A DNA stretch of 64,000 nucleotides from Bicyclus anynana (GCF_947172395.1 NC_069100.1:10568109-10632108); one strand, 5' to 3'. Numbered from the stretch's first letter, positions 44,619 through 54,199 are shown. The notes: generated by a model not told the origin, from the letters alone. Numbers and translations are program-made.

Positions 44619-45093
44619 CATCATCATCATCATTAGCGACGCATATTGGGCTCACTGTTGAGAACGAGTCTCCTCTTAGAATGAGAGGGGTTAGGTTAAT
44701 AGTCCACCACGCTGGCCCAATGCAGCTGACTTCACACACGTAGATAGTTAAGAAAATTCTCAGGTATGCAGGTTTCTACACGATGTTTTTCCTTCGCTGT
44801 TTGAAGCACGTGTTATTACTTAAAATGTACATAACTAAAATAAGATTTAAGAAATTAAATATCACGTGTCTCAATAGTTGAAGGAAAACTTCGTGAGGAA
44901 ACCTGCATACGATGAGAATTATCTTAATTCTCTGCGTGTGTGAAGTCTGTCAATCTGCATTGGGCCGGCGTGGTGGACTATTGACCTTATCCCTCTCAAT
45001 CTGAGAGGAGACTCGAGCTCAGCAGTGAGCTGAATATGGGTTGATAACTAAATAGTTAAAAGTGCATGCTTCGGAGCTATCACGGCTTTTTTA
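44619..45093 (-). mobile_element. SINE-B split by another SINE-B
   Basis: 44619-44839 and 45053-45093 are the two parts of one minus-oriented copy. Its sequence is continuous once the plus-oriented insertion and one duplication are removed. Confidence 0.75.
44840..45043 (+). mobile_element. 5'-truncated SINE-B inserted into SINE-B
   Basis: It starts at the AAGAAATTAAATATCACGTG block, lacks the tRNA head, and ends GAATATGGGTTG. It is flanked by a nine-base duplication ATAACTAAA (44831-44839 and 45044-45052). Truncation plus duplication is what target-primed reverse transcription leaves. Confidence 0.8.
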
Positions 45094-45106
45094 ATTTGTA
45101 GTGTAT

Positions 45107-45166
45107 AAAATCTACTAAAACCAAAAAGTCTAGTATATACTAGACTTTTTGGTTTTAGTAGATTTT
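45107..45166. repeat. 60-bp perfect palindrome
   Basis: The 30 bases left of the 45136/45137 centre are the exact complement of the 30 to the right, with no loop. The centre is GTATATAC. Confidence 0.85.
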
Positions 45167-45236
45167 TAATACTACGTGACATTCATTAACTCCTATTAGT
45201 ACTTATTTCATTAAGAACTTTTTTCATTAATGAACA

Positions 45237-45315
45237 AACTTGTCATTTAAGCAAGATGATATCCCATCCTAAAATTAAAAATAGTAATTAAATCTCACAG
45301 CAATACTGAATGGTC
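45237..45315. repeat. 79-bp direct repeat, unit 1
   Basis: AACTTGTCATTTAAGCAAGA through ATACTGAATGGTC. Unit 2 follows 468 bases later. Confidence 0.7.
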
Positions 45316-45522
45316 CACCACGCTGGCCCAATGCGGCAGACTTCGTACACGAATTGAGAAAATTCTCAGGTATGCAGGTTTCTACACGATGTTTTTCCTT
45401 CACCGTTTCTTAAAATGTAAATTTCTTAAAATGTGCATAACTAAATAGTTGAAAGTGCATGCCCCGGACCAGATTCAAATCCACGCCCTTCGAACCAAAA
45501 GCAATGCTAAAACGGCTTTTTT
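45312..45522 (-). mobile_element. SINE-B, diverged
   Basis: It lies between the two 79-bp repeats. The B box is GGATTTGAATCTGG, and an internal TTCTTAAAATGTAAA is duplicated. Confidence 0.7.
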
Positions 45523-45559
45523 AGTTAGTACAAGATTATTCATTATACTATGTGTGATG

Positions 45560-45652
45560 TAGCATGGTGCGGGTGACCGTTGCGTTCGTAGTATTATCTT
45601 GTATCGCGACAAACTTTCAAGAGTGAAACGAACCGACACCCGCACCATGCTA
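45560..45652. repeat. 16-bp GC-rich inverted repeat around a 61-base centre
   Basis: TAGCATGGTGCGGGTG at 45560-45575 and its exact complement at 45637-45652. Outside these the arms keep partial pairing (GACCGTTGCGTTCG with CGAACCGAC). Confidence 0.65.
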
Positions 45653-45704
45653 TAGCGCACGAACTGTAACTGCCTATAAGAATAAACTCCGTTTTCATGA
45701 AAAA

Positions 45705-45783
45705 AACTTGTCATTCAAGAAAGATGATATCCCATCCCACAATTAAAAATAGTAATTAAATCTCACAATAATACTGAATGGTC
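45705..45783. repeat. 79-bp direct repeat, unit 2
   Basis: Near-identical to 45237-45315, followed by a B-box-like CCGTTCGATTCCCGGGCG at about 45808. Confidence 0.7.
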
Positions 45784-46042
45784 GGCTGGCCACCAGCGAA
45801 GTGTGTCCGTTCGATTCCCGGGCGAGCCATTATTAATTAAACTAATTGCCGTTCTAACTAGGAAGTGTAATATTATGGCACAGAGAAAAAAGATATCAAT
45901 CCATCATAGATAACAGATTATCTATACTAATAGCATTAACAACTGAGTCTTAGGGCCATAAATCATTTCTCTATATCTATCTCGCTTGCACTTATGGGTC
46001 TTATGGAGCCGTCTAGTGAAGGGTGTAACAATGAAAGACATA

Positions 46043-46390
46043 TTATCGATAAGTAAAGTTTATTATCGTATCTTGTTCACAAAATTAAAAAAATTAACAA
46101 TATTTGATTTAATATAATACATATTTCATATTATATAATTATTAACTAAATAAAATTAATCTTCATCTGAGTCTTCATCATCAGAATCTTCGTCTTCTGC
46201 CAAATTTATTATATATTAGTATCCATAGTGCGCAACGAGTAACACATGAATGTATTTATTTAATTGCAGTAAACACATTTATAGCAAAAAAAATACGCAA
46301 TGCAATTACATTAGAAACCGACCAATCAGAATCGTCCAAATCATTATTGACTCATCATTAGCACGTGCGCAGGTAGCCGTTTATCGATAA
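46043..46390 (-). other. Segment bounded by TTATCGATAA, with a possible acidic last exon
   Basis: TTATCGATAA stands at both ends. Inside, on the minus strand, an AG acceptor at 46197 is followed by 12 codons of almost pure Asp/Glu/Ser (DEDSDDEDSDED) and a stop at 46156-46158. An AATAAA follows about 95 bases later. It could be a terminal exon or a captured gene end inside a mobile element. It does not fit the ZP gene. Confidence 0.3.
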
Positions 46391-46395
46391 TTAGG

Positions 46396-46812
46396 GTGCG
46401 CAGGTAGGCGCGCTGCACATTCCTATCTTTTTTGACTTTTATGACCGGACGACTCAGATGATAATGCGCATACTATAGAGCATCTATAATCTATGCTCGG
46501 TAGCAGTTACTCATCATGTGTTTTTATTTCTTTTATTGCAATTTACACTTAAAAATACCGTTTGATTTGAACTAAGTAAACCTCTTCTTTGCACGGATGG
46601 GTTTGACATGGTGGTCTTTTTTAATTGACTTGAAAAAGGGGGGTATGTGTAATACCTTTGCATGGTATTATGTAGGTATATAGGATTATAAGATATAGGT
46701 ACATAAATAACTGAGCATTGGATCAGCTTCCACCTTCAAACAGGAAGTAAAACTATAAGAAATTGTAATTATGTTATCAATTGTAAATTATAATACTGTA
46801 TGTTTTTTTTTT
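46396..46812. other. Intron, nothing recognised
   Basis: No supported feature. Confidence 0.4.
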
Positions 46813-46955
46813 AAAGTGCAATTTCTTGCCGGTTTTCGGCCGGTCAGCAGAACCTGCATTCCGAAGAGTTGGTTGAATCTTTACATATGGTCAACTGACG
46901 TTTCAAAAGTGCTTGTAAACTGAGACAACTTGAAATAAATGAATTTTAAATTTTG
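46813..46955 (+). mobile_element. Non-LTR 3' tail, type U
   Basis: TTTCTTGCCGGTTTTCGGCC, GTTTCAAAAGTGCTTGTAAA and a TTGAAATAAATGAATTTTAA end, the standard order of this lepidopteran tail. Confidence 0.6.
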
Positions 46956-47340
46956 AACTATATTAGATGTCTACGTTTTTCCTAAAAAATATTGATACGC
47001 ATTTTATCTCAGACGATATTTAAGTGCATTTTAACGAAGGCTTTAGTGTGTTATTATTAAGAAAATTTGTTCCTTGAAGATAAAAAAATAAATATTATTA
47101 AATTCCGGCTATCGTATCTAAGAGCACAGCGCGTTAACTTAGAAGAGAATATTTTACCTCTATTCAGTGACTAATGACTAGTTTTTGCGAGACTCCAGGG
47201 AGGCTACGTCTTTACTAATAGGGTGGTAATTACCCATTACCGAAGCCATTAAACCAGATAAGGCAATTTAAAAATTGGCCATAGCTTCGAATCGAATCAA
47301 AGAGTTTCCGGCAATGCATAAGCATCCAATAAGCATCCAA

Positions 47341-47727
47341 TAAGTTCACGTGCCTGCCCTGCGGCGCAACCTGTGTTGGTCGCGATGTGAATGACGTCAT
47401 GCAGATCGCAACCAACACACGATCAGTTTTATCCAGTGGCGTAGCGTGCGTGTATGAAAATTAGTTGGGGGCCCAAATGAAGGATAAAGATTTCTCACAA
47501 ACGAAACAAAAGTGCTTGCTTATCCTATGTAGGATGTTTCCAACTTTTGGGCGCATGCTTGTCCAAAGAAAAAAGAGATTGTGGATGTACATTTTACTAT
47601 TATTTGCTTTCACACGTAAGGGGCACCTGTAGTCTGGGGGCCCCGTATCGTTGATACGGCTGATACGGCGGTAGCTACGCCCATGGTTTTATCAAATATC
47701 CTGCAGCGCTGCAGGTACGTGAATTTA
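47341..47727. mobile_element. Palindromic MITE K, interrupted by a hAT MITE
   Basis: Left TAAGTTCACGTGCCTGCC and right GCAGGTACGTGAATTTA are inverted ends. Inner arms carry GTTGGTCGCGAT and ATCGCAACCAAC. Removing 47434-47693 makes the right arm continuous. Confidence 0.7.
47434..47685 (+). mobile_element. 252-bp hAT MITE J with 8-bp duplication
   Basis: Ends CAGTGGCGTAGCG and the complement of GCTACGCCCATG. GTTTTATC is duplicated at 47426-47433 and 47686-47693. Eight-base duplications and a CAGNGGC end are the signature of the hAT superfamily. Confidence 0.85.
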
Positions 47728-47754
47728 TAGGATGGTGAGTGGCTAGCATAACAC

Positions 47755-48510
47755 ATATTATTTTCATTATTTTATTTAAAAATTATTTTAAATTTGCAAC
47801 AAATGGTAATCTTTTTGTCATTTTTCCAAGGTCCAAATTATATCTGTATTAAAATTCATGAGATTCAATGATTATTTGTGTACCTATAGTTTTTCTGTTC
47901 TTGTAAAATGACTTGGATTTGATTGTAGTGGTACTCGTGAAGTATACAGACAGGCAAGTTTGTGTGTGTGAGGAGCATAAGCAGAAAAGAAACATATCAT
48001 CTGTCTGTGAGTTGTGGTTGCTAAGCAACGGTGTTTTGGTGAACAAGTTTTCATGTTACAAGCCTCGCAGGTTTTCGAGTTTCTCGCGAACATACTTAGA
48101 CTTGGTTAGTTTTTTTACTTGGTTTTATAAATAGATAGATATGTTATTACAATTAGAAGGGATTTAAATTATATTAATGATAAAAAACAAGATTTTTTAT
48201 AAGAATGCCTCCTTGACCCTTCTATTCCAACTAACTCATAATATAAAACCAACTCTATAGCTTCCAAAACACTCAAACACCTACTAAGCAAAACGATTGA
48301 ATCACAAAAAAAGCCGTAATCTGACTGTATAACCAAAAATAGTACACAATAAATTACACACAATCACACTAGTGTAATGTTACACATTAACACTAAACTG
48401 CATTTCAATGACATAACCACTAAAAAGTTTCAAATAAAATAAACCATAGACAAAATACCAATGTCGTTAGGCAATTTACCGACGTGATTACGGGTAAGAT
48501 AGATTATTAA
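47755..48510. other. Intron just inside exon 1a, nothing recognised
   Basis: AT-rich, with no repeat match found in the window. Confidence 0.45.
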
Positions 48511-48520
48511 GGATACTTAC

Positions 48521-48626
48521 CAAACTGACAGCTGATCAAACAAAATGGCGGCCGACTCGAGTGGACGCGCGACGGCTGCGCCCGCGCACTGTGTACTGGC
48601 CGCTGTGTGCGTTGAATGCATGATTG
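48521..48626 (-). other. 5' UTR exon (exon 1a) of the ZP gene
   Basis: A GC-rich, CpG-rich block ends at a strong donor, TTTG followed by GTAAGTATCC, and is by far the most GC-rich stretch in the neighbourhood. It has no in-frame link to the signal-peptide ATG. An upstream ATG at 48621 opens 33 codons, and its stop TGA is made across the splice junction, the TG of this exon plus the A of exon 1b. If the transcript starts upstream of 48621, this short upstream frame could lower translation of the main frame. The 5' end is not fixed by the sequence. Confidence 0.55.
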
Positions 48627-48647
48627 ATATTAAGGCTAGTTCATGCC

Positions 48648-48656
48648 ATAAATATA
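48648..48656 (-). promoter_or_regulatory. Possible TATA element of the ZP gene
   Basis: TATATTTAT on the minus strand lies about 28 bases upstream of an ATCAATCAT stretch near 48626 that could serve as initiator. The sequence changes here from AT-rich to the GC-rich first exon, which fits a promoter edge. The start site is inferred from spacing only and may be downstream, for example at the ACACAGTGC stretch near 48590. Confidence 0.25.
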
Positions 48657-48719
48657 ATATTTATCATTTATTTATTTATCAAGTAGTATTTTCTTAAACC
48701 ACGCAGTTATTTCTGAGGA

Positions 48720-49337
48720 CTATGCGCTCGAAGGAAATTCTAAAAAGTAACATGCCGATGAGAATTAAAACAAAGGTCTTAAACACTTGTGTGCTGCCAT
48801 CAATAACATAGCCAAAAATGGAAGTACAATGTTCGTACAAAAAACAAAATTAGACCTTGCCAAAGAAGTATGGAGAGAAGTATTATGAAAATTAAGAAAT
48901 TCAGAAGTTACCACATTCTACCATACGTCAAAAAACCAAGGTTACAGATGCTCTCCAATACTCTCTAAAACAAAAATGGCGTTGGGCAGGCCATGTAGCA
49001 AGGATGAGTGACGATCGTTGGACAACAGGACTGACATCGTGGTCAGGCCCCCCGGGTTACAGGCGAGTTGGCCGACCACTTGGTAGGTGATCCGATGACA
49101 TCGCAAAAATCGCCGGCAATACATGGGTTAAACTAGCCAAAGATCGGCAGAGATGGTCTGAACTGGAGGAGGCCTTCACCCTCTCCTAGAGGGGTTCTTG
49201 TCTTACTTTTACAAATCTGTTTATAAAAAATATTTTGTAGTAAATAAGTATAATTTGTTTAAATTGTATTATTAGTTGTATATACTACTTGCAAAACAAG
49301 AAATAAAAGGCTTTTTTATTTTATTTATTTTTTATTT
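48720..49337 (+). pseudogene. RTE-type reverse transcriptase C-terminus and 3' UTR
   Basis: Plus-strand translation with frameshifts gives NMPMRIKTKVLNTCVLPSIT, WRWAGHVARMSDDRW and GRWSDDIAKIAGNTW, ending at a TAG near 49186. An A/T-rich 3' UTR follows with AATAAAAGG. It lies about 100 bases upstream of the ZP gene first exon, in the opposite orientation. Confidence 0.75.
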
Positions 49338-49399
49338 TGTGCGCTCGAAATTGTAGACGAATATGTATATACCTAGAACACACAGTCCAGTAAGGTAGG

Positions 49400-49665
49400 G
49401 TCCAAAATTCCCCAGTACCTGAAGACGAAAGTCTTCGAACAGTGCGTGTTGCCAGATGACCTACGGATCCGAGACTTGGTCTCTAACTATGGGCTTTATT
49501 AGTAGGCTCAAAGTCACTCAGCGGGTAATGGAGCGAACTATGCTTTGAGTAAGTTTTTAACTTGACAGAAAATCCGTTTCGAAGAGTCGATAGACGTTGG
49601 GGTCCATGCAAGAGGCGTATGTCCAGCAGTGGACATCCATTGGCTGATAATGATGATGATTTTTT
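49400..49665 (+). pseudogene. RTE-type remnant with internal deletion
   Basis: KTKVFEQCVLP and SLTMGFISRLKVTQRVMERTM in changing frames are joined to the GTCCAGCAGTGGACATCCAT end and a GATGATGAT tail. Confidence 0.65.
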
Positions 49666-49671
49666 TAAATC

Positions 49672-49846
49672 TTAATATATAAATGCGAAAGGTCATCACG
49701 AAATCTCAAAAATTACTAGACGTAAAAAGGTGAAATTTAGCTTGGAGGTAGTTTATAGTTCGTAGAATACTGCTCAGAACGGATTGCGACAGGGCCGGAT
49801 CAAGGAGGTTTAAGGGCGGACAAAGTCGCAGGTCTCCACTAGCATT
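49672..49846 (-). mobile_element. Non-LTR 3' tail, type D3
   Basis: Inverted relative of 24889-25069: ATAAATGCGAAAGGTCATCA end and GCGGACAAAGTCGCAGG start. Confidence 0.5.
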
Positions 49847-51351
49847 CAATATTTACTTAGTGGTATGTTTTTAGGGTTACATGCCCAAAGGGTAAGTGTT
49901 ACTAAGACTCCGCTGTCCCTCCATCCATCCATATGTCATCATGAATCTCATGAATCGTGATTTTTTAACAGCTAAAATACTAAAAACCAGAATTAAATAA
50001 ATCTTGAATCTAAAACCCGTGGTACACACTTGAACGGTTTTTTAATTTTAAAAATTTTTCAAGTTCAAGTAATAATTTAAATTAAAAAAAAAAACTCCAT
50101 TGAAGTCGCTTAAAGTTTGATTTACACCTATAATAAGTATTTTTTACATTATTGTAAAGTGATGGTTAAAATTCAAGTCAGGTTTAGCTAAAATTAATAA
50201 AACGTATTTTTTAAAATATTAAAAAAAATTGGTTTGTATCTTAGTTTCAATTTAGTCCGTGTTGAAAGATATTTTATCCAATTTAATATCACCAGGGGTT
50301 AAACTTCCACAGTTTTTTTCTTTGTTTTACGTAAAACGCTATGCTGGATATGTGATTATCAAGTCAGTCACTCAATTAGTTATTTTATATATCTATAAAC
50401 CTTTTATATATCTATTAACCTATACTCTAAACTAACTAATGCAACATATTTTTTCATTTCTTATTTATGATAAAAAACATCTTGTATTTCTTACCAGGAT
50501 AAAGATCTACTTTTGTGAAAAATAATATACCCAAGATACAGGAGCGCGTTGATGTCTAATGTACAACAAATAATTTTTACATTAAAATTATTACCACACG
50601 CACACTGATTTATGGTTTCTTGGTAGTCAGCACTGTGTGTGTTTTTATAATTATAAAAATAACTAAATACTTTTCCAGGTTCGATTCCCTGTGATAGTTA
50701 ATATTAAAACTTATAATTTTTTAATAAGTCTAGCCATTTTTTGTTGTAGCAAAATATAGAAATGTTTTCTAACAAGAGTGTATACTGCATACCTACTAGA
50801 GTTTATACCCACTACACTTAAGTAAGGCAGGCTTAAAATAATTATAACGTCGATATGAATGCATCTTTATTTCCCAAAGGCAACATTGCGAGAGAGCGTC
50901 GAAGGCTGCGTTGACTCTATATTCCAAAACAACAACAGTCTAACTACAGAACTTTAACAATCCAAAACAAACTCTACCATATTGTAATAGAGCACATTTT
51001 TTAATGAAAATAATCACGTGGTCTACAAAAGTAAAACGTCGTAACTACGTACTTTAACATACTAATATGATATCTATTGGAACATAATAAAGTTTATTTT
51101 ACTAGGGTTTTAGTGAGATTAACACACTTTATATTGAATCCAGACACCAAAATTTGGTTTGAGTTTTTAAGAAATTCTATTTATAGGTTTTTAGTCAGAG
51201 CTTTATAAGTAAATTTGATCTTATGACCATCTTCTTTCAAAATCTATGTCAAGTAATATTACTAGACACACATATAATAATTATCAATATTCAATTTGCA
51301 GAATTGAAAATTCATAACTCAGTTATGAATTTTCAATTAACCGGCCAAGTT
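49847..51351. other. Upstream region, nothing recognised
   Basis: 49895-49965 is a scrap of the ATCCATCC/GTCATCATG kind. 50678-50700 holds a lone B-box-like AGGTTCGATTCCC. The rest is AT-rich without features. Confidence 0.4.
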
Positions 51352-51490
51352 TTATTTTTATTCTTTACAAGTTTCAATCTTGACTACAATCTGACCTGAT
51401 GGTAAGTGATGATGCAATATATGATGGAAGCGGGCTAACTTGTAAGGAGGAGGATGAAAATCCACAGCCCTTTCGGTTTCTACACGACTT
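51352..51490 (-). mobile_element. SINE-A, 5'-truncated
   Basis: Tail and 3' body, cut at the GTCGTGTAGAAACCG block. Confidence 0.75.
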
Positions 51491-51699
51491 TATTTTTCAA
51501 GTAAGTTCTCCAAAATAAATTTATACTTGTCTTACTTATTATACTTGTAGAAGTAAAAAAATAAATTAAAAAGCGATTAAAAATAAATTACAATGGTTAA
51601 TTTAATTACGACTTTATATGAAGTCAAGTATTTACTTTAAATTGTTTTGTTTCGTCTCTTGATTTGAATATATCAAGTAGGCCCGACCAGCCCACTAGC

Positions 51700-51825
51700 T
51701 GTGAGGAAAACTTAATTCTCTTCGTGTGCAAAGTCTGTCAGTTGGTAGACCATTATCCTGACCCTTCTCATTGTGAGAGGAGACTCGTGCTCAACAGTGA
51801 ACCCAATATGGGTTGTTAATGATGA
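51700..51825 (+). mobile_element. SINE-B, 5'-truncated
   Basis: GTGAGGAAAACTTAATTCTC through ATATGGGTTGTTAATGATG. Confidence 0.7.
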
Positions 51826-52019
51826 ATAAGTTAGGATAGAAGATGTTATAACAATTTTCAATAGGCAAAACAAATTTTCGGATTACTATACATTGACGGA
51901 CGCATGTTTCACTTTTCAGGCATAGGTATTGAGACGTACATAGCAACATACACCTATTTAGACAGTCGATCTGAAAGAGTAAATTCCATTCGTGCTTCGG
52001 AGCTGACACACACTTTTTT

Positions 52020-52426
52020 GTTTTTTTTTTATTCTACACAAGTTGGCCCTTGACTACAATCACACCTGATAGTAAGTAATGATTTCTACGCATTACGGCC
52101 AAAGCCAGACCAGCCAGACCTGGGCCTCTAGCCATGTGGCACATCGATTCTTTTTCTACAAACGCTAACGCTTCGAAAATTAAAAAATGTATGCGCATGA
52201 CAACTGCTATCGACAAGTAACGTGATCAAGTCATTGATCGGATCTGCCATTTTCATAAAGTTTTTTAGTTTTCGAAATGTTAGCGTTTGTAGAAAGAGAA
52301 TCGACGTGCGACACGGCTACAGGCCCTGGACCAATTAAGAAAACCTCAATCAGCCCAGTCGGGGATCGAATCCAGGACCTCTGTCTTGTAAATCCACCGC
52401 GGATACCACTGCGTCATACAGGTCGT
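52020..52426 (-). mobile_element. SINE-A interrupted by MITE N
   Basis: Tail 52020-52080, a deleted middle, then CCAGCCAGACCTGG, the insertion at 52124-52324, and the rest of the head to 52426. The B box (GGATTCGATCCCC) is nearly intact and the A box changed. Confidence 0.8.
52124..52324. mobile_element. 201-bp MITE N, copy 2, with 5-bp duplication
   Basis: Ends GCCTCTAGCCATGTGG and the complement of CGACACGGCTACAGGC. Long inner arms share TCGATTCTCTTTCTAC and AAACGCTAACG. CCTGG is duplicated at 52119-52123 and 52325-52329. Confidence 0.8.
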
Positions 52427-52802
52427 CAAAAATATATATATGCTACTGTAATCAAATACTTTAACCAATTACTAAGTCCTTGAGGAAATTGGTCTAGGGG
52501 AATAGAAAAACAGACAGACTACACTAGTAATATATAAAAAATAGGATTCTGTGATCGCTCTAGGTAGAGTAAATGTACATAGATGGGGAGAAACATCAAA
52601 TTCTCGCCTCTTGTGATAATATTGACACTTTATCTACGTTGTGAAATACGGAGTTTTATCGCTGAAATGTATGTTTGTGCTATCATCTATTTGTATAAAT
52701 AAATAAATCAACAAGTTCTTCTGTTTTTTTTAGTTTAGGGTTCTCTACCTTAAAATAAATTTTTGGTATATATTATTTCGTTGTTCGTCAATTCACATTA
52801 TC
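52427..52802. other. Upstream region, nothing recognised
   Basis: No supported feature. Confidence 0.4.
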
Positions 52803-53456
52803 TTAATACTGTCAAACGCCGCGCGGTTTCACCCGCGTGGTTCCCGTTCCCGTAGAATTTAGAGTGTGCAATATGTAATTTGGTGGTTACAAATGGTTCT
52901 GGATCTCAGATTCTGGAAAAGTTAGGAGCCTGATATTTGGGTAAATGATATTTCAAAGTGTTAGCTTCGTTATGACTGTACAAAATACACAATTTGTAAA
53001 ACTTTTCTCGATAGTTAATTTTTTTGAAAAATACATGTTTTGCTCACATTTTGCTTTCAATCTCAGGAAAAGCAAACTTATTTTCTTAAATTTTTGTTAA
53101 GTATAGAAAATTAGGTATATATCTTGAACATGGCCATTTTGTTTTTCGTCATGTTGTTTAATTTAATTGCAATTAGGTAAAAATGGTTTTGGCGCTCACG
53201 TCATAAAATTTGCATCGCTCGTCAATCGCTCCGTGCTTTTCAATCACGTAAACGTCACAATTCGGCGTCTCGCTTGCGCTTCGAATTTTATCCATATCGT
53301 ACCGACGTGCTGCGCGCTCTTAAGGGGATAATATTCCTCGACAAATGGGCTATCTAACACTGAAAGAATTTTTCAAATCGGACCAGTAGTTTTTAAGATT
53401 AGCGCGTTCAACCAAACAAACAAACAATCTATCCAGCTTTATAATATTAGTATGGA
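52803..53456 (+). mobile_element. Non-LTR 3' tail, type E, with ~470-bp insertion
   Basis: ACGCCGCGCGGTTTCACCCG to GTAGAAT is the start of the tail, and GGGGATAATATTCCTCGACA to TATTAGTATGG the end. Between them, about 52858-53328 is foreign. Its edges read TTAGAG and CTCTTAA, a possible short inverted repeat. Confidence 0.65.
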
Positions 53457-53475
53457 TATAAATGCGAAAGGTCAC

Positions 53476-54046
53476 CCACTCATAACATGTCCTACAAATT
53501 GTATGGTACATTATCTTGTTTCGATGCTCAGAAAATTTTATTTCCTGGCAAGTTAGCTACCAAAATCAAGAATTATCATAAATAAAAAAAGTTGGACCAT
53601 CGAGTTGAAGCTACTCACGAAAAATTAACTTGATAGTAATCAGTTGTACAAAATGTTCTACGGATCCCTGACTAGAATATTTAATTTTTGAAATTTAGGA
53701 CATATTTAAAATGATTTTATCACAGCCCGATTCAGGGAACGAACACAGGACCTACTACATACGAGTAGACAGTAACAACTAAATCCACGAGTACTGTAAC
53801 TGAACTGTAGATTTATTTATTATTCTTTGTTAGTTTCAACCCTAAGGCATGTTGTACACTTATCAAATAATTTATCGGTTCGATACGGCGAGTGCCTGTG
53901 AGACCAATACCTTATATAGATTGATGGCGTTAGATTTGCAAGTGTACATAAGCCTTTCGTAAATTGTAAGTCAACAATGTAAGGCTCTTTTTGAAAACGA
54001 GCCCGAGGATGTATTTAAATACTACTTAAATCATTTTTTTAAGAAT
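53476..54046. other. Upstream region, nothing recognised
   Basis: A B-box-like scrap lies near 53730, otherwise empty. Confidence 0.4.
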
Positions 54047-54199
54047 TACAACCCATATTCGGGTCACTGTTGAGCACGAATCTCCTCACATAATGAGAGA
54101 GGTTATGCCTTAGCCTACCACGCTGGCCAAATGCGGATTGACAGACTTCACACATGTAGAGAGTTAAGAAAATTTTCAGGTATGCAGGTTTCCTCACTG
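54047..54199 (-). mobile_element. SINE-B tail fragment
   Basis: ACAACCCATATTCGGGTCAC through the GGTTTCCTCAC block. The head is lost. Confidence 0.7.

Larger units (their letters stand above)
389..48626 (-). other. Gene locus: secreted ZP-domain protein, 5' part (possibly quasimodo-like)
   Basis: Five exons on the minus strand join into one frame: 5' UTR exon, signal-peptide exon, then three exons of a ZP-N domain. The last visible exon ends in an open codon, so the gene continues past the left edge. Introns run 44196-48520, 10274-44108, 6670-10177 and 538-6562, about 4.3, 33.8, 3.5 and 6.0 kb. All have GT-AG ends, and coding phases are 1, 1 and 0, with phase 2 after the last exon. The joined 136 residues place cysteines at 27, 56, 77 and 112, the spacing of a ZP-N module (family knowledge: disulfides 1-4 and 2-3). 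ZP proteins are secreted or membrane-anchored and polymerise in apical extracellular matrix. A ZP-C half would be expected to the left. The identity as a quasimodo-like protein is from memory of family motifs only. Confidence 0.85.

Noticed and set aside
45107..45166. Rho-independent-type terminator
   Set aside because: The setting is eukaryotic intron sequence, and the palindrome has no loop. A bacterial terminator makes no sense here.
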